DNA from: Cristatella mucedo
Lineage: Eukaryota; Bryozoa; Phylactolaemata; Cristatellidae
Length of the DNA stretch: 64,000 bases
Direction of reading: 5' to 3'
NCBI GenBank assembly: GCA_009760855.2
Contig: WPIO01000019.1
Coordinates: forward strand, 5,187,501-5,251,500
Under the pieces are notes generated by a model. That model saw only the letters and a list, made by a program, of their open reading frames with translations, ran no database searches and had not been told where the DNA came from. A program made the position numbers and the translations under genes. This document shows, piece after piece, positions 34,401 to 42,999 of this stretch; position 1 is the stretch's first letter; each line of letters starts with the position of its first letter.

Positions 34401-37070
34401 GGTTGCGTTCTTGTGAGCCAAAGGTCATAACACAGCCTACAGAGAGTGGCTAGATATTGTGGTGCCTTTGGACTTAGTGGCTTACCTACCCAATTATTGG
34501 CTATCAGGATAATCGATTTACATCAGTGTCTAATATCTAAGGCAGTTTCTTCCTTTGCTATAATAGTTTACTCGGCTTGCTTTCAGGTGCATCAAGGGTA
34601 AGGATTACTAATCTATCCTGGCTTTTGCCAACGCTAGCTTATGTATGGAAATAGGTGAATCTCAGGTGCACAACCCTGAAATGCTGATGTATGCAATCAA
34701 TCATTTCCTTAAAAATATAAATAGTCCGTTTGTGTAGAACCCTAAAAGAACTTAATCTCTATCCAGGCAGTTTACTGTTTACCTCTCGGGGTTCGAACCC
34801 GTGACCTTGACCATTACAAGTAAACACTTTACCCCTGGGCTAAAGCAGGTCGTCATAACCACACCAGCACTATACCTAGTAATCCTGGATTCCATCTAGC
34901 AGGCTATTTCTCTGAATTCTTTGTATGGCATAATTAAGTAATTAACAATAAACAATAAGTAAGATTAGCAAGATCAAGGAATTGACCCCCAACGTAATGT
35001 CACCTCCCACTTGGCACCCTCTTTTCCCAACTCTACTTTAATGTGCAGTCTTCAAGACTGCATCTGCTGACCCAACCAAGACTGCATCTGCTCACCCTAT
35101 CAGGATGTTAGTTTCCCCTGTCCATGTGACCACTTGTCCACTAGAAACCATACCTACTGTATTTCTACTGAAATTCCTAGTTGATGTTGCCATAACCAAC
35201 ATGATAAATTATCGTTGACCTTTTAAGTTTTGTCCTTGCATGCCTCATATAGGCGGCTACCAGGCCACTCCTAAGAAAGCCAACATTAAATAGAACTTTA
35301 GAACTGTACATAGAACTTTAAATAATAATTTGTGTTCAGCCTCTTTTTCGTTTCTCCTAGCAAAGACACTGATAGAAGGCAAGATGGAAGGTATACATGT
35401 GCCTCACAGAGGTGGCTATCAGGCCACTCCTAAGAAAGTCAACATTAGACCGATAGAACTTTAAATAATAATTTCTGTTCAGCCTCTTTTCTGTCTCTCC
35501 TAGGAAAAACACTCGAATGATTAGTTGCAGGCTGCAAATCATGATATCAACTAGAAGCTCAGCCAGATAAAGCCATCAATGCTAGAACATTAGCAGAATA
35601 TTTAAACTGCTGTTAGGCTCTAAGAGACTTGTTTAAATGGCTCTTTAAGCGATTAGCTAGTTAGATACTGCTCTTTTGCTTCTGCAGGTTATGCTGTACT
35701 CATGCACTGCCATGGGCTATATTGCTGTCAGTTGGGAAACTCTTTTGGAGCCATCTTGACGTCGTGGCCTTAGTATGATGATAATAATTAATACCGTCTG
35801 CTCTAGATGATAAATGAATTTACCGATGTGAACGAAGGTGAGAAAGAAATTATGACATTATGGAACCTTCACGTCACTGCCTTCGGGTAAGCAGTAGTTG
35901 GCCTGCCCAACAATCTGTTTAACAGAATTTTTTGTGTTGTTATGCATGCTTTTCTGTTCTTGACAGCTATGTATATTCCCTTGCTCTCTGTGAACTATTG
36001 CTGTAATTATTGAATGCATGCTCCGATGTTGGCACATACCGTAGTACAAAGGTCTGTAGCCTGACTCGGCACTGATGACCAAGAGTTGTCCGAATATGTG
36101 CGTAGATTTCCTCGCCTGCTTGTGCTCATGGGAGCGCACATCACATGCATGTGGATTCCTGCCTCGAGCACATGAAGCTGTGACCGGAGGAATAAGCCTG
36201 CTTGGTTAAATAACTCTGATTGGTTGTGTAAGGGTAACTGAGTGACGACTGTTATAGTAGCTGAACAGGGCTGAAAAGTGGGATTGAAGCACGGAGGCTC
36301 TCTTTTTTATTTAGTTTCGTGTTTAGATTACTTTGTTGCATTTCTTGTTACATGCTATTTTGTGTTGTATTTGGGTATTTGGAATGTTAGCATTGCCTTT
36401 TGTGGACCGTTCTAAATCATTGACCTTTTCAAACATTTCTTTTTTCGTTTATTTCGAAAGTACATACGTTGAATTCTCGTTTGCAACACAGCAAACAGTA
36501 TGTATATATTGGTTTATAAAGTTTCAAAGAGAATTTGTTTGAGAATATTCACTATCTTGGACTTTAATGCACATGTTCATGCTCTCAAAATTATGCACCC
36601 TCTTGATATAGCAAACCAAAGATACTTAGTAGTCATTTTATTACTGATACATAGTAGTCATCTATTTTGCTGCTTTTGCTCGTAATTCATATTTTATGTG
36701 ACCTTTTCACCAGCTAAGCAAATGGCCGATGCCCGTCAGTTTTTTGTATTGGAGATTTGTTATGAGACTTTCTAGGATAGGACATGCTTGTTGACATAGC
36801 ATAAGTAAAGCTGTGACGTTATTCTTTCAAATTTTTGCCTGTTGCAGTTGTGTAGCAGACCGTCAAGTCGTTGGGCTTTGCAAAACTTTCGTGAAGCAGC
36901 AAGGTCCAGCTATAAAAGCTAGACGCCTCGTAAACAACTGCAAGCTTCACTTTGTGAATCTGCTCGACAATGGACTTCTAAAGGCATCAGAAGTACAGCA
37001 GCTTATCCAGATGTTGGATTCCGTTGCACCGGTTGATGTTACATCAGCTGCTGCAGCTCATCGTCATTAA
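13481..37070 (+). CDS. SUZ12: SUZ12, Polycomb Repressive Complex 2 subunit (about 14 exons)
   Basis: SUZ12 is a core subunit of PRC2. It scaffolds EZH and RBBP4/7 through its N-terminal part and activates the methyltransferase through its C-terminal VEFS domain, for H3K27 methylation in the nucleus. Reconstructed exons: 13481-13589, 14804-14847, 15088-15159, 21290-21420, 22586-22646, 25138-25208, 26715-26913, 27044-27517, 27683-27921, 30691-30830, 31087-31185, 32358-32463, 35807-35886, 36848-37070. They total about 680 codons; human SUZ12 has 739. Visible landmarks are SDRELFLKAFE and KPTQIYRYL near the N-terminus, a C2H2 finger (CPWC..LLKHIRLSH), and the VEFS box with [17 protein letters not shown]. 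All introns are GT-AG. Phases agree at every junction except exon 3 to exon 4, which is unresolved; exons 3 to 5 are the weak part. The large introns hold LINE and SINE debris. Confidence 0.9.
14270..14765 (-). mobile_element. LINE family 2 RT fragment in SUZ12 intron 1
   Basis: On the minus strand it encodes a segment like QHHCTETALFPVTNT followed by DDDNVTALIMLDIWAAFDT. This matches RQHSSETALRVNND and DDGNVTALALLDL of family 2 at 38.56-38.65 kb. The same insertion exists in copy B (63000-63470), so it is older than the duplication. Stops and frameshifts are present. Confidence 0.8.
14804..14847 (+). CDS. SUZ12: SUZ12 exon 2
   Basis: A 44-bp exon between tttttag and GTAAGT. It completes a K codon and reads PTQIYRYLKSRKHS, aligning with human PTQIYRFLRTRNLI. 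Phase 1 in, phase 0 out. Confidence 0.88.
15088..15159 (+). CDS. SUZ12: SUZ12 exon 3 (start firm, end uncertain)
   Basis: After the acceptor ttgtacag it reads AMPVLHRTRFTIF, matching human APIFLHRTLTYM over the first residues; the rest does not align well. The donor GTGAGC at 15160 is homologous in position to GTAAAT at 63851 in copy B, but the exon would be 72 bp here and 79 bp there. The frames therefore differ, and one copy may be damaged or the true donor may lie earlier. Confidence 0.5.
16164..16241 (+). repeat. Tandem duplication of a 38-39-bp unit
   Basis: Two adjacent units containing gtgaggttttttatacatgt and ttcagaga differ only at one or two bases, so this is a recent local duplication inside SUZ12 intron 3. 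Confidence 0.85.
16384..16413 (+). repeat. (CA)n microsatellite
   Basis: About 15 CA units in SUZ12 intron 3. Confidence 0.95.
17233..17310 (+). repeat. Tandem duplication of a 38-bp unit
   Basis: Two units containing gcatgtagattggca and gtcaaaa with a few substitutions, in SUZ12 intron 3. Confidence 0.8.
17530..17880 (+). mobile_element. LINE family 1 RT C-terminal fragment
   Basis: Encodes CREPCDCRIMPLLTWLHWL and INFKFLSLNF, the degraded equivalent of CRERCSCHVMPLLPDLHLLPV at 38.0 kb. It is joined directly to a family 2 end at 17880. Inside SUZ12 intron 3. Confidence 0.75.
17880..18390 (+). mobile_element. LINE family 2 3' end
   Basis: Encodes LTHKARHGLAPLYLAELLHQ through to YRMRTESRLGCECAI in an almost intact frame (17879-18328). 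It ends with the 3' UTR and an acattacattacatt tail. This is one of the better preserved family 2 ends in the window. Confidence 0.88.
18390..19500 (+). mobile_element. LINE family 1, RT to 3' tail
   Basis: Begins at the LADIIAKHN segment upstream of the YADD box (here YADGNTVV), and continues through ASYCKLRNI-like and CHIASLLANPLWL regions. It closes with the 3' UTR motif and gtgcctagaaagagattaac near 19431. Several stops break the frame. Confidence 0.8.
19500..21285. other. SUZ12 intron 3, last part
   Basis: Non-repetitive by eye, with only short frames. I found no further match to SUZ12 or to the repeat families of this window. Confidence 0.45.
21290..21420 (+). CDS. SUZ12: SUZ12 exon 4 candidate
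   Basis: An open frame after gttttgtag-type acceptor reads ...LPLNYTVVQRN then INVEKPRKKVR. It can be aligned loosely to the human LTYMSHRNSRTN and IKRKTFKV region. A GTGTCA donor at 21421 leaves phase 0, which fits the next exon. The entry phase is 1, which does not fit exon 3 as drawn. The match is weak and the donor is non-optimal, so this is a candidate only. Confidence 0.35.
21655..21750 (+). mobile_element. tRNA-derived SINE-like fragment
   Basis: An A-box-like ttgcctagtgg at about 21670 is followed some 40 bp later by a B-box-like cgggctcaaatcc. The spacing matches a tRNA-derived SINE head. No tail was resolved. Confidence 0.45.
22586..22646 (+). CDS. SUZ12: SUZ12 exon 5 candidate
   Basis: Between ccttgcag and GTGTGT. 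It encodes NDAWLEVLCIKFEFAFAWLC, with the hydrophobic spacing of the human LSAHLQLTFTGFF segment. Entry phase 0 and exit phase 1 fit the next exon exactly. The 61-bp length and phase support it; sequence similarity alone would be weak. Confidence 0.5.
23905..24065 (-). mobile_element. tRNA-derived SINE remnant
   Basis: Read on the minus strand, a head like ataaggtgcttgctcctcaa and a B-box-like gtcgtgggtttgaga resemble the head of the SINE at 30.5 kb. The adjoining sequence on its tail side (aaatttagccttcttagggt) resembles the shared LINE tail. SUZ12 intron 5. Confidence 0.55.
24100..24350 (-). mobile_element. LINE family 1 3' fragment
   Basis: Minus-strand similarity to the family 1 segment encoding LKSFGDRA (here the gcacggtctccaaaagattt region) near 24260, with flanking 3' UTR. 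SUZ12 intron 5. Confidence 0.6.
25138..25208 (+). CDS. SUZ12: SUZ12 exon 6
   Basis: Between cttttatag and GTAACC. It encodes KNGSNACVGIDVSVIKVLYQKQK-type sequence; the VxIxVxVIKVLYQKQK pattern aligns with human VTLEVLLVKVCHKKRK. Phase 1 in and 0 out agree with the neighbours. Confidence 0.75.
26715..26913 (+). CDS. SUZ12: SUZ12 exon 7
   Basis: Acceptor ctattctag and donor GTAAGT. It starts DGEAIVRELAGQ, aligning with human KDVSCPIRQVPTG across the junction. Later NGYLVKAYMIKFNVT aligns with SHMVKSYSLLFRVT. Phase 0 in, 1 out. Confidence 0.82.
27044..27517 (+). CDS. SUZ12: SUZ12 exon 8
   Basis: The longest exon (158 codons), between atttttcag and GTGCGT. The segment VLTAELPLFDQHKG followed by LEEGKYEVFL aligns with human [25 protein letters not shown], and LPVLRFEVTWT with LQFTLRWT. 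Codon composition is clearly coding. A 178-codon open frame on the opposite strand is a shadow. Confidence 0.88.
27683..27921 (+). CDS. SUZ12: SUZ12 exon 9 (C2H2 zinc finger)
   Basis: Acceptor gctcttccag and donor GTATGT. It encodes LRFYFLIG, then CPWCITNCRDMYGLLKHIRL followed by SHSRFKVFY. The two Cys and two His of the single SUZ12 zinc finger are all present (CPWC and KHIRLSH). Human equivalent: [20 protein letters not shown]. Phase 1 in, 0 out. Confidence 0.95.
28515..28850 (+). mobile_element. LINE family 2 3' end in SUZ12 intron 9
   Basis: A 5'-truncated copy encoding LWNSLPQFLRNNYSPTAVYG through YRMCTESRLGCECA, then the 3' UTR and an acattaaattaca-like tail. Nearly intact and probably fairly recent. 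Confidence 0.85.
28955..29518 (-). other. Unclassified 187-codon open frame in SUZ12 intron 9
   Basis: An uninterrupted minus-strand frame, long for intron DNA, Gln/Ser/Ala-rich, with no domain I recognise. It has no splice context or partner. It may be an old element fragment or chance. Confidence 0.2.
30030..30195 (-). mobile_element. Two tRNA-like SINE heads in tandem
   Basis: On the minus strand, two similar blocks each have an A-box-like stretch (ggcctaggg..., then ggcccagcggtgc) and a B-box-like gtcgtgggctcgagc or gtcgtgggtcgagcc. The arrangement looks like a dimeric tRNA-derived SINE. SUZ12 intron 9. Confidence 0.6.
30497..30640 (+). mobile_element. tRNA-derived SINE with LINE family 1-like tail
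   Basis: A head with tggcctaggggtaaggtgct (A box) and gtcgtgggcttgagccc (B box) is followed by agtgcttagatagagattaa and ttctcttagtgggttata. The latter is a variant of the family 1 LINE terminus (gtgcctagaaagagatt, ttctctgagg). This is the classic SINE structure: a Pol III head on a partner LINE tail. It ends about 50 bp before SUZ12 exon 10. Confidence 0.75.
30691..30830 (+). CDS. SUZ12: SUZ12 exon 10
   Basis: Acceptor attttttcag and donor GTGAGT. It encodes RIDVSVDENYDAS and GPVCRTPVTLVCF, matching human RIDVSINECYDGS and GPVKRTPITHILVC. Phase 0 in, 2 out. Confidence 0.93.
31087..31185 (+). CDS. SUZ12: SUZ12 exon 11
   Basis: Between gtgtttag and GTAAGC. It reads ARRISRDLSEFIESSESSG and ends LQRGHK, matching human TKASMSEFLESEDGE and YSSGHN. 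Phase 2 in, 2 out. Confidence 0.9.
32272..32330 (+). repeat. ATATGGCAT-type short tandem repeat
   Basis: Irregular repeats of atatggcata about 30 bp upstream of the SUZ12 exon 12 acceptor. Confidence 0.7.
32358..32463 (+). CDS. SUZ12: SUZ12 exon 12
   Basis: Acceptor tttttgcag and donor GTGAGC. VYYHSITNQPVKPQELDYNS aligns with human [20 protein letters not shown], and ALLRKVTVK with WLREKTITQ. This is the start of the VEFS box. Phase 2 in, 0 out. Confidence 0.95.
33610..34340 (+). mobile_element. Decayed LINE family 1 3' end and tail
   Basis: Around 33690 a FRDHA-like remnant (human-readable counterpart FGDRA in better copies) occurs in broken frames. At 34190-34335 the 3' UTR (gtttattgagcatgctacca, then caattgtaaagtgcctagaa) and an ATT tail are clear. 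SUZ12 intron 12. Confidence 0.65.
34725..34865 (-). mobile_element. tRNA-derived SINE, good B box
   Basis: On the minus strand: tttagcccaggggtaaagtg (A box region), a consensus B box cgggttcgaacccc, then a tail with ctggatagagattaagttct resembling the family 1 LINE end. It is the best preserved SINE head in the window. SUZ12 intron 12. Confidence 0.78.
35267..35515 (+). repeat. Tandem duplication of about 135 bp
   Basis: The block from ggctaccaggccactcctaa to tctcctagcaaagaca is repeated directly afterwards with point differences and a small indel. SUZ12 intron 12. Confidence 0.85.
35807..35886 (+). CDS. SUZ12: SUZ12 exon 13 (VEFS box core)
   Basis: Between gctctag and GTAAGC. It reads [20 protein letters not shown] then LHVTAFG, very close to human [22 protein letters not shown]. 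The conserved acidic and aromatic residues that contact EZH2 in this region are retained. Phase 0 in, 2 out. Confidence 0.97.
36848..37070 (+). CDS. SUZ12: SUZ12 exon 14 (terminal, VEFS C-terminus)
   Basis: Acceptor ctgttgcag. It reads CVADRQVVGLCKTFVKQQG through RRLVNNCKLHFVNLLDNGLL, aligning with human FIADNQMNHACMLFVENYG and [20 protein letters not shown]. It ends with a short Ala/His tail and TAA at 37068-37070. The long vertebrate C-terminal extension is missing. Confidence 0.94.
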
Positions 37071-37526
37071 CTCTTATTTCTGAGTCAGGCCGACTTGAAG
37101 GAGCAGTCTTGGCAAGCTGTCTATAAGTGTTATGTCATGCTCATTATAGCAAGCTTTCGTGGATCATGGAGCACCACTGCACGTGTTGCTCGTGATTGCA
37201 CGGACTCGCTCCTGTTGGCAACTCAGTATTGAAGAGGCGATGATACCATGTGTGGGGTGACGATTTTGCCCGAGTTCTAGTCAGGGATTGCAGCATGCTG
37301 GAGGCTCATTTTTCGAACCAAGCCACCCTTCCCCGACTGAGATCCTTCCATGGGCAGCAGCAGCCAAATCTCAGCCTGGCTGTGCCCGGCACAGTTCGTG
37401 GGTTGATAGCCTGGTACCATGTTTGTGTTTGTGCCTGCATACTTAGACTGATCCATCATCTTGTGTAGTTCACCAACATGGTTCTTTCACCTAAATGTAC
37501 CCAGTTGATGCTGTGCATTAGTGATG

Positions 37527-37532
37527 AATAAA
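37527..37532 (+). terminator. SUZ12: SUZ12 polyadenylation signal candidate
   Basis: A canonical AATAAA about 460 bp after the stop codon, in non-repetitive 3' UTR sequence and before the LINE at 37.68 kb. Confidence 0.6.
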
Positions 37533-37679
37533 GACTAGAACTTTTTTGGCTGTATTTTGCTCTGCTCCATCGTCCGACTTGAAGGCTTTGCTCATGGATG
37601 TCACCATCGTACGTTTAAGCATGTAATAACTAGCCTTCGAGGACGTCGAATTCTCTCAACTTCCTTGCTGCATGTATTG

Positions 37680-38487
37680 ATGAAATCCTCATATGAATGG
37701 CAGCAAATTTTCTTAAATAGAATGATGATAAAACTGACTTCCTAGTTATGGGCAAACCAAGTGCAATTCAGAAATTGGAAAGGCTCAAATTTGGTTCAGC
37801 CTACTTTCAGCTACATAATATTGCTAAAATTCGGTCTTGCTTAGACATTGATACCACATCTAAGTTGGTTCATCCATTTGTGACATCCCATCTTGACTTC
37901 TGTAACTCACTACTTGCTGGTCTACTGGCATGTGCAATCAGGTGCTTACTGCTGGTGCAAAACTCTGCAGCTAGGCTTGTCTGTCGTGAGCGTTGCAGTT
38001 GCCATGTCATGCCACTTCTCCCTGACCTGCACTTGCTACCAGTCAAGCAACTGGTTGACCGAGGTTTTATCGCTCACTTTTAGGTTCTTTCATTCTTTGG
38101 CTCCAGCCTACCTATCAGATCTACTCCCTCACCAGGCTCAGCATCGTGCCACATGCTTTTCGGAATCTGTTTACCTATACCTCTTACAAACCCCAAATCC
38201 TTTGGAGACTGCCTTTAGTTGGTACGCTCCTAATTTTAGAACTTAGTCCCGACTTCCATCACGACATCCTCTGACCTGACCAGATTTAAAAAGAAATTTA
38301 AAATGCACCCATTTATGACAGCATTTAGTGGATCTCTGCGATTCGTACTTGAGGTGCTAATGCATGCTGACACGATGCATGCTGACACTAATCACACTTG
38401 AATTCTGACCCTGTGCATGTCACCCATACTATGTTATTTATGTTGTCAACCGTGATACCACACACCATTCGATCGTGTTTATTTTGC
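37680..38487 (+). mobile_element. LINE family 1, 5' and internally deleted
   Basis: Encodes KLVHPFVTSHLDFCNSLLAG and NSAARLVCRERCSC, then FHSLAPAYLSDLLPHQAQ in the next frame, and TFKKKFKMHPF-like 3' coding sequence followed by the 3' UTR. The RT catalytic part is deleted. The 3' UTR is interrupted at about 38487 by the family 2 element and resumes at about 40012. Confidence 0.85.
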
Positions 38488-38489
38488 AA

Positions 38490-40010
38490 ATTGTTGCTAA
38501 GCTGCTGGTTAAAAATATTGAAAAGAATGAAATGTCAGAAACGTTTAAATCAGGGTTCATGAGGCAGCACTCCTCTGAAACTGCTCTCCGTGTAAACAAT
38601 GACATTATACATGGCAACGACGACGGGAATGTCACTGCCCTAGCTCTGCTAGATCTGCTGCTTTCGACACCATTGATCACGAGGTTCTGCTTGAACGATT
38701 AGAACAACGATCGGTCTGGCAGACGAAGCACTAGCCTGGTTTAAATCGTACTTGCCTGATCGTGTTCAATCCGTGTGGGGGTCAGGTCTCACACACGAGA
38801 AGGGTCACCTGTGTAGTCCCTCAGGGGTCTGTACTCGGTCTCTTGCTGTTCTACATTTATACACAACCTCTGGGAGAAGTGATTAAGGCCCATGGAATAG
38901 GATATCACTTTTATGCTGACGATATTCAGCTGTATTTGTCATTCAAACTGTCGGAATCTGCTTCGGCAACTGAGAAACTGAATGCTTGCCTTGCCGATAT
39001 TCGACCCTGGATGTCGGAAAACTTCCTGAAATTAAATTATGATAAAACCGAACTGCTGCTCATAGGACACCCTAAGCGTGCGGCTCGATTAAAAGGCTTT
39101 GCTCATCTAATAGGTGATGCTATTGTGCGACAATCACCACGTGCTCGAAATTTAGGTGTCGTTTTCGACAGCTGCCTCAATTTTAAAAGCTTCATTCAGA
39201 AGACTGCTTCTACAGCTAGTCATCACGTCCGATCCCTATCCAAGATCAGGTGCCATCTCCCACAGTTGCTTGTAAAAAATTTAACTAGCTCCTTAGTTCT
39301 GTCTCGGCTTGATTATTGTAATTTCCTTTCGGCTGGGCTACCAAAGAAAGCAAGTAGGCCACTGCAGCAGACTATGAATATGGCTGCAAGGCTAGTCTTC
39401 AAGCCCCAGAGGTTTGAGTACGTGTCTTCTTTGCTAAAAGAGCTAGGATGGATGCCAGTTGAGCAACGGATACAGGGCTGAGTTCTTACACTGACCCACA
39501 AGGCCTGCCACGGCTTGGCTCCTCCATACCTAGCTGAACTGCTGCACCAGTTTCAGCTCCCTCGTGCCCTCAGGTCCTGTATGGACAATAAATTAACTTT
39601 TCCATTCATGCGCTTAAAGACCGTTGGTGACAGAAGCTTTAGCTCTGCAGGTTGTAGACTGTGGAACTCGCTCCCACAATTCCTATGCAACGACAACTAC
39701 TCTCCTATTGCCGACTGTGGCCCATCCTTTTCAGCGGTCCTGAGCTGCTACTTCCATGCTACTCACTACCCCAACTGCTCTCCTTACTCTGCTATGCTTC
39801 CCACTTTCTCTTTGTCGCCTGAGACAACGTCTGATGGCTACCGAATGCGTACCGAAAGCCGCTTAGGCTGTGAGTGTGCTATAAAAACTCTCCTTCGTAA
39901 TACAACGTATACACAATATATTTAATATTATGTTATCGTATACACAACTCTCCTGAGTAACACCCACATGGTCTTTCGGACTTGGTGGACTTACAGACGG
40001 AGATATATCG
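38490..40010 (+). mobile_element. LINE family 2, best preserved copy
   Basis: Encodes RT with QHSSETALRVNNDI, VPQGSVLGLLLFYIYTQPLG and the catalytic FYADD box (YHFYADDIQLYLSF near 38910), an open frame of 239 codons at 38762-39481. After a stop at 39479 it continues through LAPPYLAELLHQ and LWNSLPQF to YRMRTESRLGCECAI. The endonuclease half is missing, so it is 5'-truncated. The FYADD and VPQGSVLG motifs place it among CR1/L2-like non-LTR retrotransposons. Confidence 0.92.
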
Positions 40011-40011
40011 C

Positions 40012-40078
40012 AGCAAATGTTCAGCGCCTAGAAAGAGATCGATTTTTTGAGGGTGCTTTATCCAGTCTATTATTTTTA
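40012..40078 (+). mobile_element. LINE family 1 3' tail resumed
   Basis: Sequence gcagcaaatgttcagcgcct, agaaagagatcgat and an ATT-rich end continue the family 1 3' UTR that was interrupted at 38487. This shows that family 2 inserted inside it. Confidence 0.7.
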
Positions 40079-40079
40079 A

Positions 40080-41450
40080 CTAGATGAGCGCGAACTTTTG
40101 CAGTGTCCCCTGCAGAAACCGATATGTTAAGTGGATCGATATGCAGTAACAGCTGCTACATGTAACTGGTCAGTTTGAGTATCTGTTGGATCGAGTAAAT
40201 GTAGTTCCAAGGTTTGTGGTCGGATAAGGATAACTGCCTCACGATACCTGCTACCCTCCCAAGCAGGCCTTCAAACATTCAGGCGACGAAGCAAGTGTTG
40301 TGAATAATACAACTAACAGACCACTAAGGTGCTTCTGCAGCTACCCTGCTCCAGACCTCGGGTCAGTATGTTTGAAAAGACAAATGAGTACATTGACAAC
40401 CAAACAAATAGCTGCACAATTCTTCTTAGAAGATTCATAACAGCCACGTTAAGGGTACGAAATGAGACGTCAGAAGCACTGCAATAGCTTATCAAGATGC
40501 TCATAATTCTCTCGGACAATAATAATATTACTGGCTAACATGTTTCAATTTACTTTTTACCCTTGGGTGAAAAGCGTTTTCTTAATCCCCTATACCTAAA
40601 ATAAATAGGAAAAATGAATTGTTACACAAAAACTTTGCTTCTATTGTCAGGACGATGATATTTTCAAATTCTGCGGTTTGGTGATAGGCATGGTGTGGAG
40701 AAGTACTACTTTTTAATTTATGTCGTTCACATATGCTCACAGTTTGATACATTGGAGGAAAGAGAGTCATATAGTTTGTTATCCTAAGAATTTGGCTGGA
40801 ACCCACTGACCACAAGCTGCTACTGCTACTCCTGTATGGTGGACACTTTCAAATGTCCAATTCATAAGAGCCCGTCCAGTCGTGTATCAAAAAATTCCTT
40901 GACCCATTTCTATAGTACTACTCTGCCCTGAGGTTCATCAAGTCCCGTGGTAAGCGCTTTTCTAACGTCTAGTCTTACGGGATGGAACTTGGTGGATGAA
41001 ACTGTGAAGGTAAGAAGTCAGAGAAAGCATCACTATTATCCAACTTCTTCAGTCGGCATATGGGCTGTGCCTGTGCTACATCGCGATCGGTCTATTCAAG
41101 GGTGAAGGAACCACCTGTAACTTGATAGAATGGGACCTATTCACTGACAGCTTATCCATGAGTCTCGGAGCCATGCTACTTCGTAGCCGAGCCAAGTAAG
41201 TGCAGCTCACTCCGTGTACCGTGTGGTCTCAGGAACGGGCTGTTCATTCAGCTCGATCATGCATGATCGATCGTACAGATTGTTGTGCAATGCCAGCCTG
41301 CACCTCCGAAATCCACGGCAATTTACTCTAATTAGGCTAACATCGACCAGACGTTATTATTGCCGAGCTCAAATTTTGAGCTGATATTGTAGTACACTTT
41401 CGATTTTATCTATCCATCAAATTTCATGTAGCTGCAGGTAGGCTCACTTA
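40080..41450. other. Unassigned sequence, no gene seen
   Basis: Only short frames are present, and there is no resemblance to the repeat families of the window. Confidence 0.5.
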
Positions 41451-41737
41451 TGCAAATGAGCTTCGACGCTGGATGCCAATTCCGAAATACACTGGAATCC
41501 ATTAAAGTTCCCGTCAAGTCCACCAAAAATCAACTGCGAACAGCTCCAAAAAGTTTGGAATATCAAACTATGCTACACGCAAAATGTACCCAGAAAATTT
41601 CTCGTAATTCCGCTCATGCATTTTCACGAAGTCCACTAAAATAGCGTTGCAATGGCCCAGGCCAATACCGCAATCCACTGCATTCCACCGCGAAACGATA
41701 GAAATCCTGTTCGAAAAGCTCCTTTTTCGATTGCTTA

Positions 41738-42672
41738 TGTAACCGCGCAGAAGCTCGTCCCCTGGTTCTCTACCTGTGGACTGTGTGATGCAGTGCTGCA
41801 GTGCGGTTAAAACACAGGCGGCCTCAACTGGGTGCCGAAAGCAATAGTTTATTGTGGGCCTGTTAGTAGTGGTTACGCGCCGGCGCAGGCGCTTTACGCG
41901 GCGCGTACCGGACCAACGGAGTTAACTGGGCGAACTCCCGAAGCCCGAGTATAACCAACTACCCTGTGCGTTTACGCGGTGCGTATCGGTCCGACGGAGT
42001 TAACAGCGCGAACTCCCGAAGCCCGACTATAATAACTACCCTACGCGTTTACGCGGCGTGTACCGGACCGACGGAGTTAACTACGCGAACTCCCGAAGTC
42101 CGAATATAACTAACTACCCCATGCGCGAGTCGCTACAGCACCCCAAGATACGAGCTGCTAACTGAGTAGCCGGCAGAACACAACTGCGCAGTCTAAGTTG
42201 CACTTAGCTGTCCGTCGCCGTAGGTTCGCCTCTCGTGCTCTTGAAGCGTAGTCTCGCATCGACTACCGAAGCTGCAGCCCTGAGCTCTGTCAGTCGTCTC
42301 GTGTATACCTCTCTCTCCCCGCCTCTTGACCTTGAGCGTAGCTGCTATTTTTGTCGGACCCTAGCTCTCGGTGTCCGTCCTGTAATTTATTAGATGGCTC
42401 CTCCGCCAGGTCGCCATCCTTTAGCTCTTTGTCTAGTGTAGCACAGTAGTCGGACCACATCCTGACCGCTCTTTGTCTACCCAAGCTCCATTCTAACTTA
42501 AGCGGATCTCGCTGTCAACTGACGCCTCGCTCCGCTCCCGGTTTAACTAATGTGTCCCCCCTACCCAATTCTTCTTGGCTAGTCCGCCCGCAACGGTTGC
42601 TCCAGGTACCCTAGTCAGACCCACTAAGGCAAGGGCTAATATAGCGGCTAGCCTGAGAGCTGCTCCGTTGCA
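41738..42672. mobile_element. Solo LTR (935 bp, 4-bp target duplication)
   Basis: The uninterrupted arm at 45400 gives the empty site. Comparison shows an insertion beginning TGTAACCG and ending CCGTTGCA, flanked by CTTA on both sides. TG...CA ends with a short imperfect inverted repeat and a 4-bp duplication are typical of an LTR, and there is no internal coding region. It contains three 77-79-bp tandem units at 41891-42123. The parent family is unknown. Confidence 0.82.
41891..42123 (+). repeat. Three tandem units of 77-79 bp inside the LTR
   Basis: Each unit carries tttacgcgg, cggagttaac, cgaactcccgaag and a TATAA-like stretch followed by ctaccc. Repeated GC-rich blocks with TATA-like elements suggest an LTR U3 enhancer/promoter array. 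The regulatory role is inference. Confidence 0.85.
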
Positions 42673-42999
42673 CTTATGACAGCACACTGCGACCATTGCA
42701 CTTAAAAAAAATTTCACTTGCATTGGCAGGCCGTTCTCGTGCAATGTGCTGCAATCGACTGCAGTAGCTCGGGCCAATACCCGAATCCACTTCAATCCAC
42801 CGAATCCACCGCACCAAAAATCGAAATTGATTATGCCGAGCTCCAGTTTTTATTGCATATCGAAGTGCACCATGCTGTGTGCACAACCACGTAAAATGAA
42901 AAAATGAATGTGCATCTTAGCAATGTGGCAATGCGCGGCAATCGCCTGAAATGACCTGGGAAACTACCGAAATTCACTCTTCTTTAGCGGCCGGCTTTC

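Noticed and set aside
42674-42886. 70-codon frame with an identical translation at 45194-45406
   Set aside because: The identity comes from the inverted repeat, not from protein conservation. The sequence is satellite, and a translation shared only by two copies of one DNA block is no evidence of coding.
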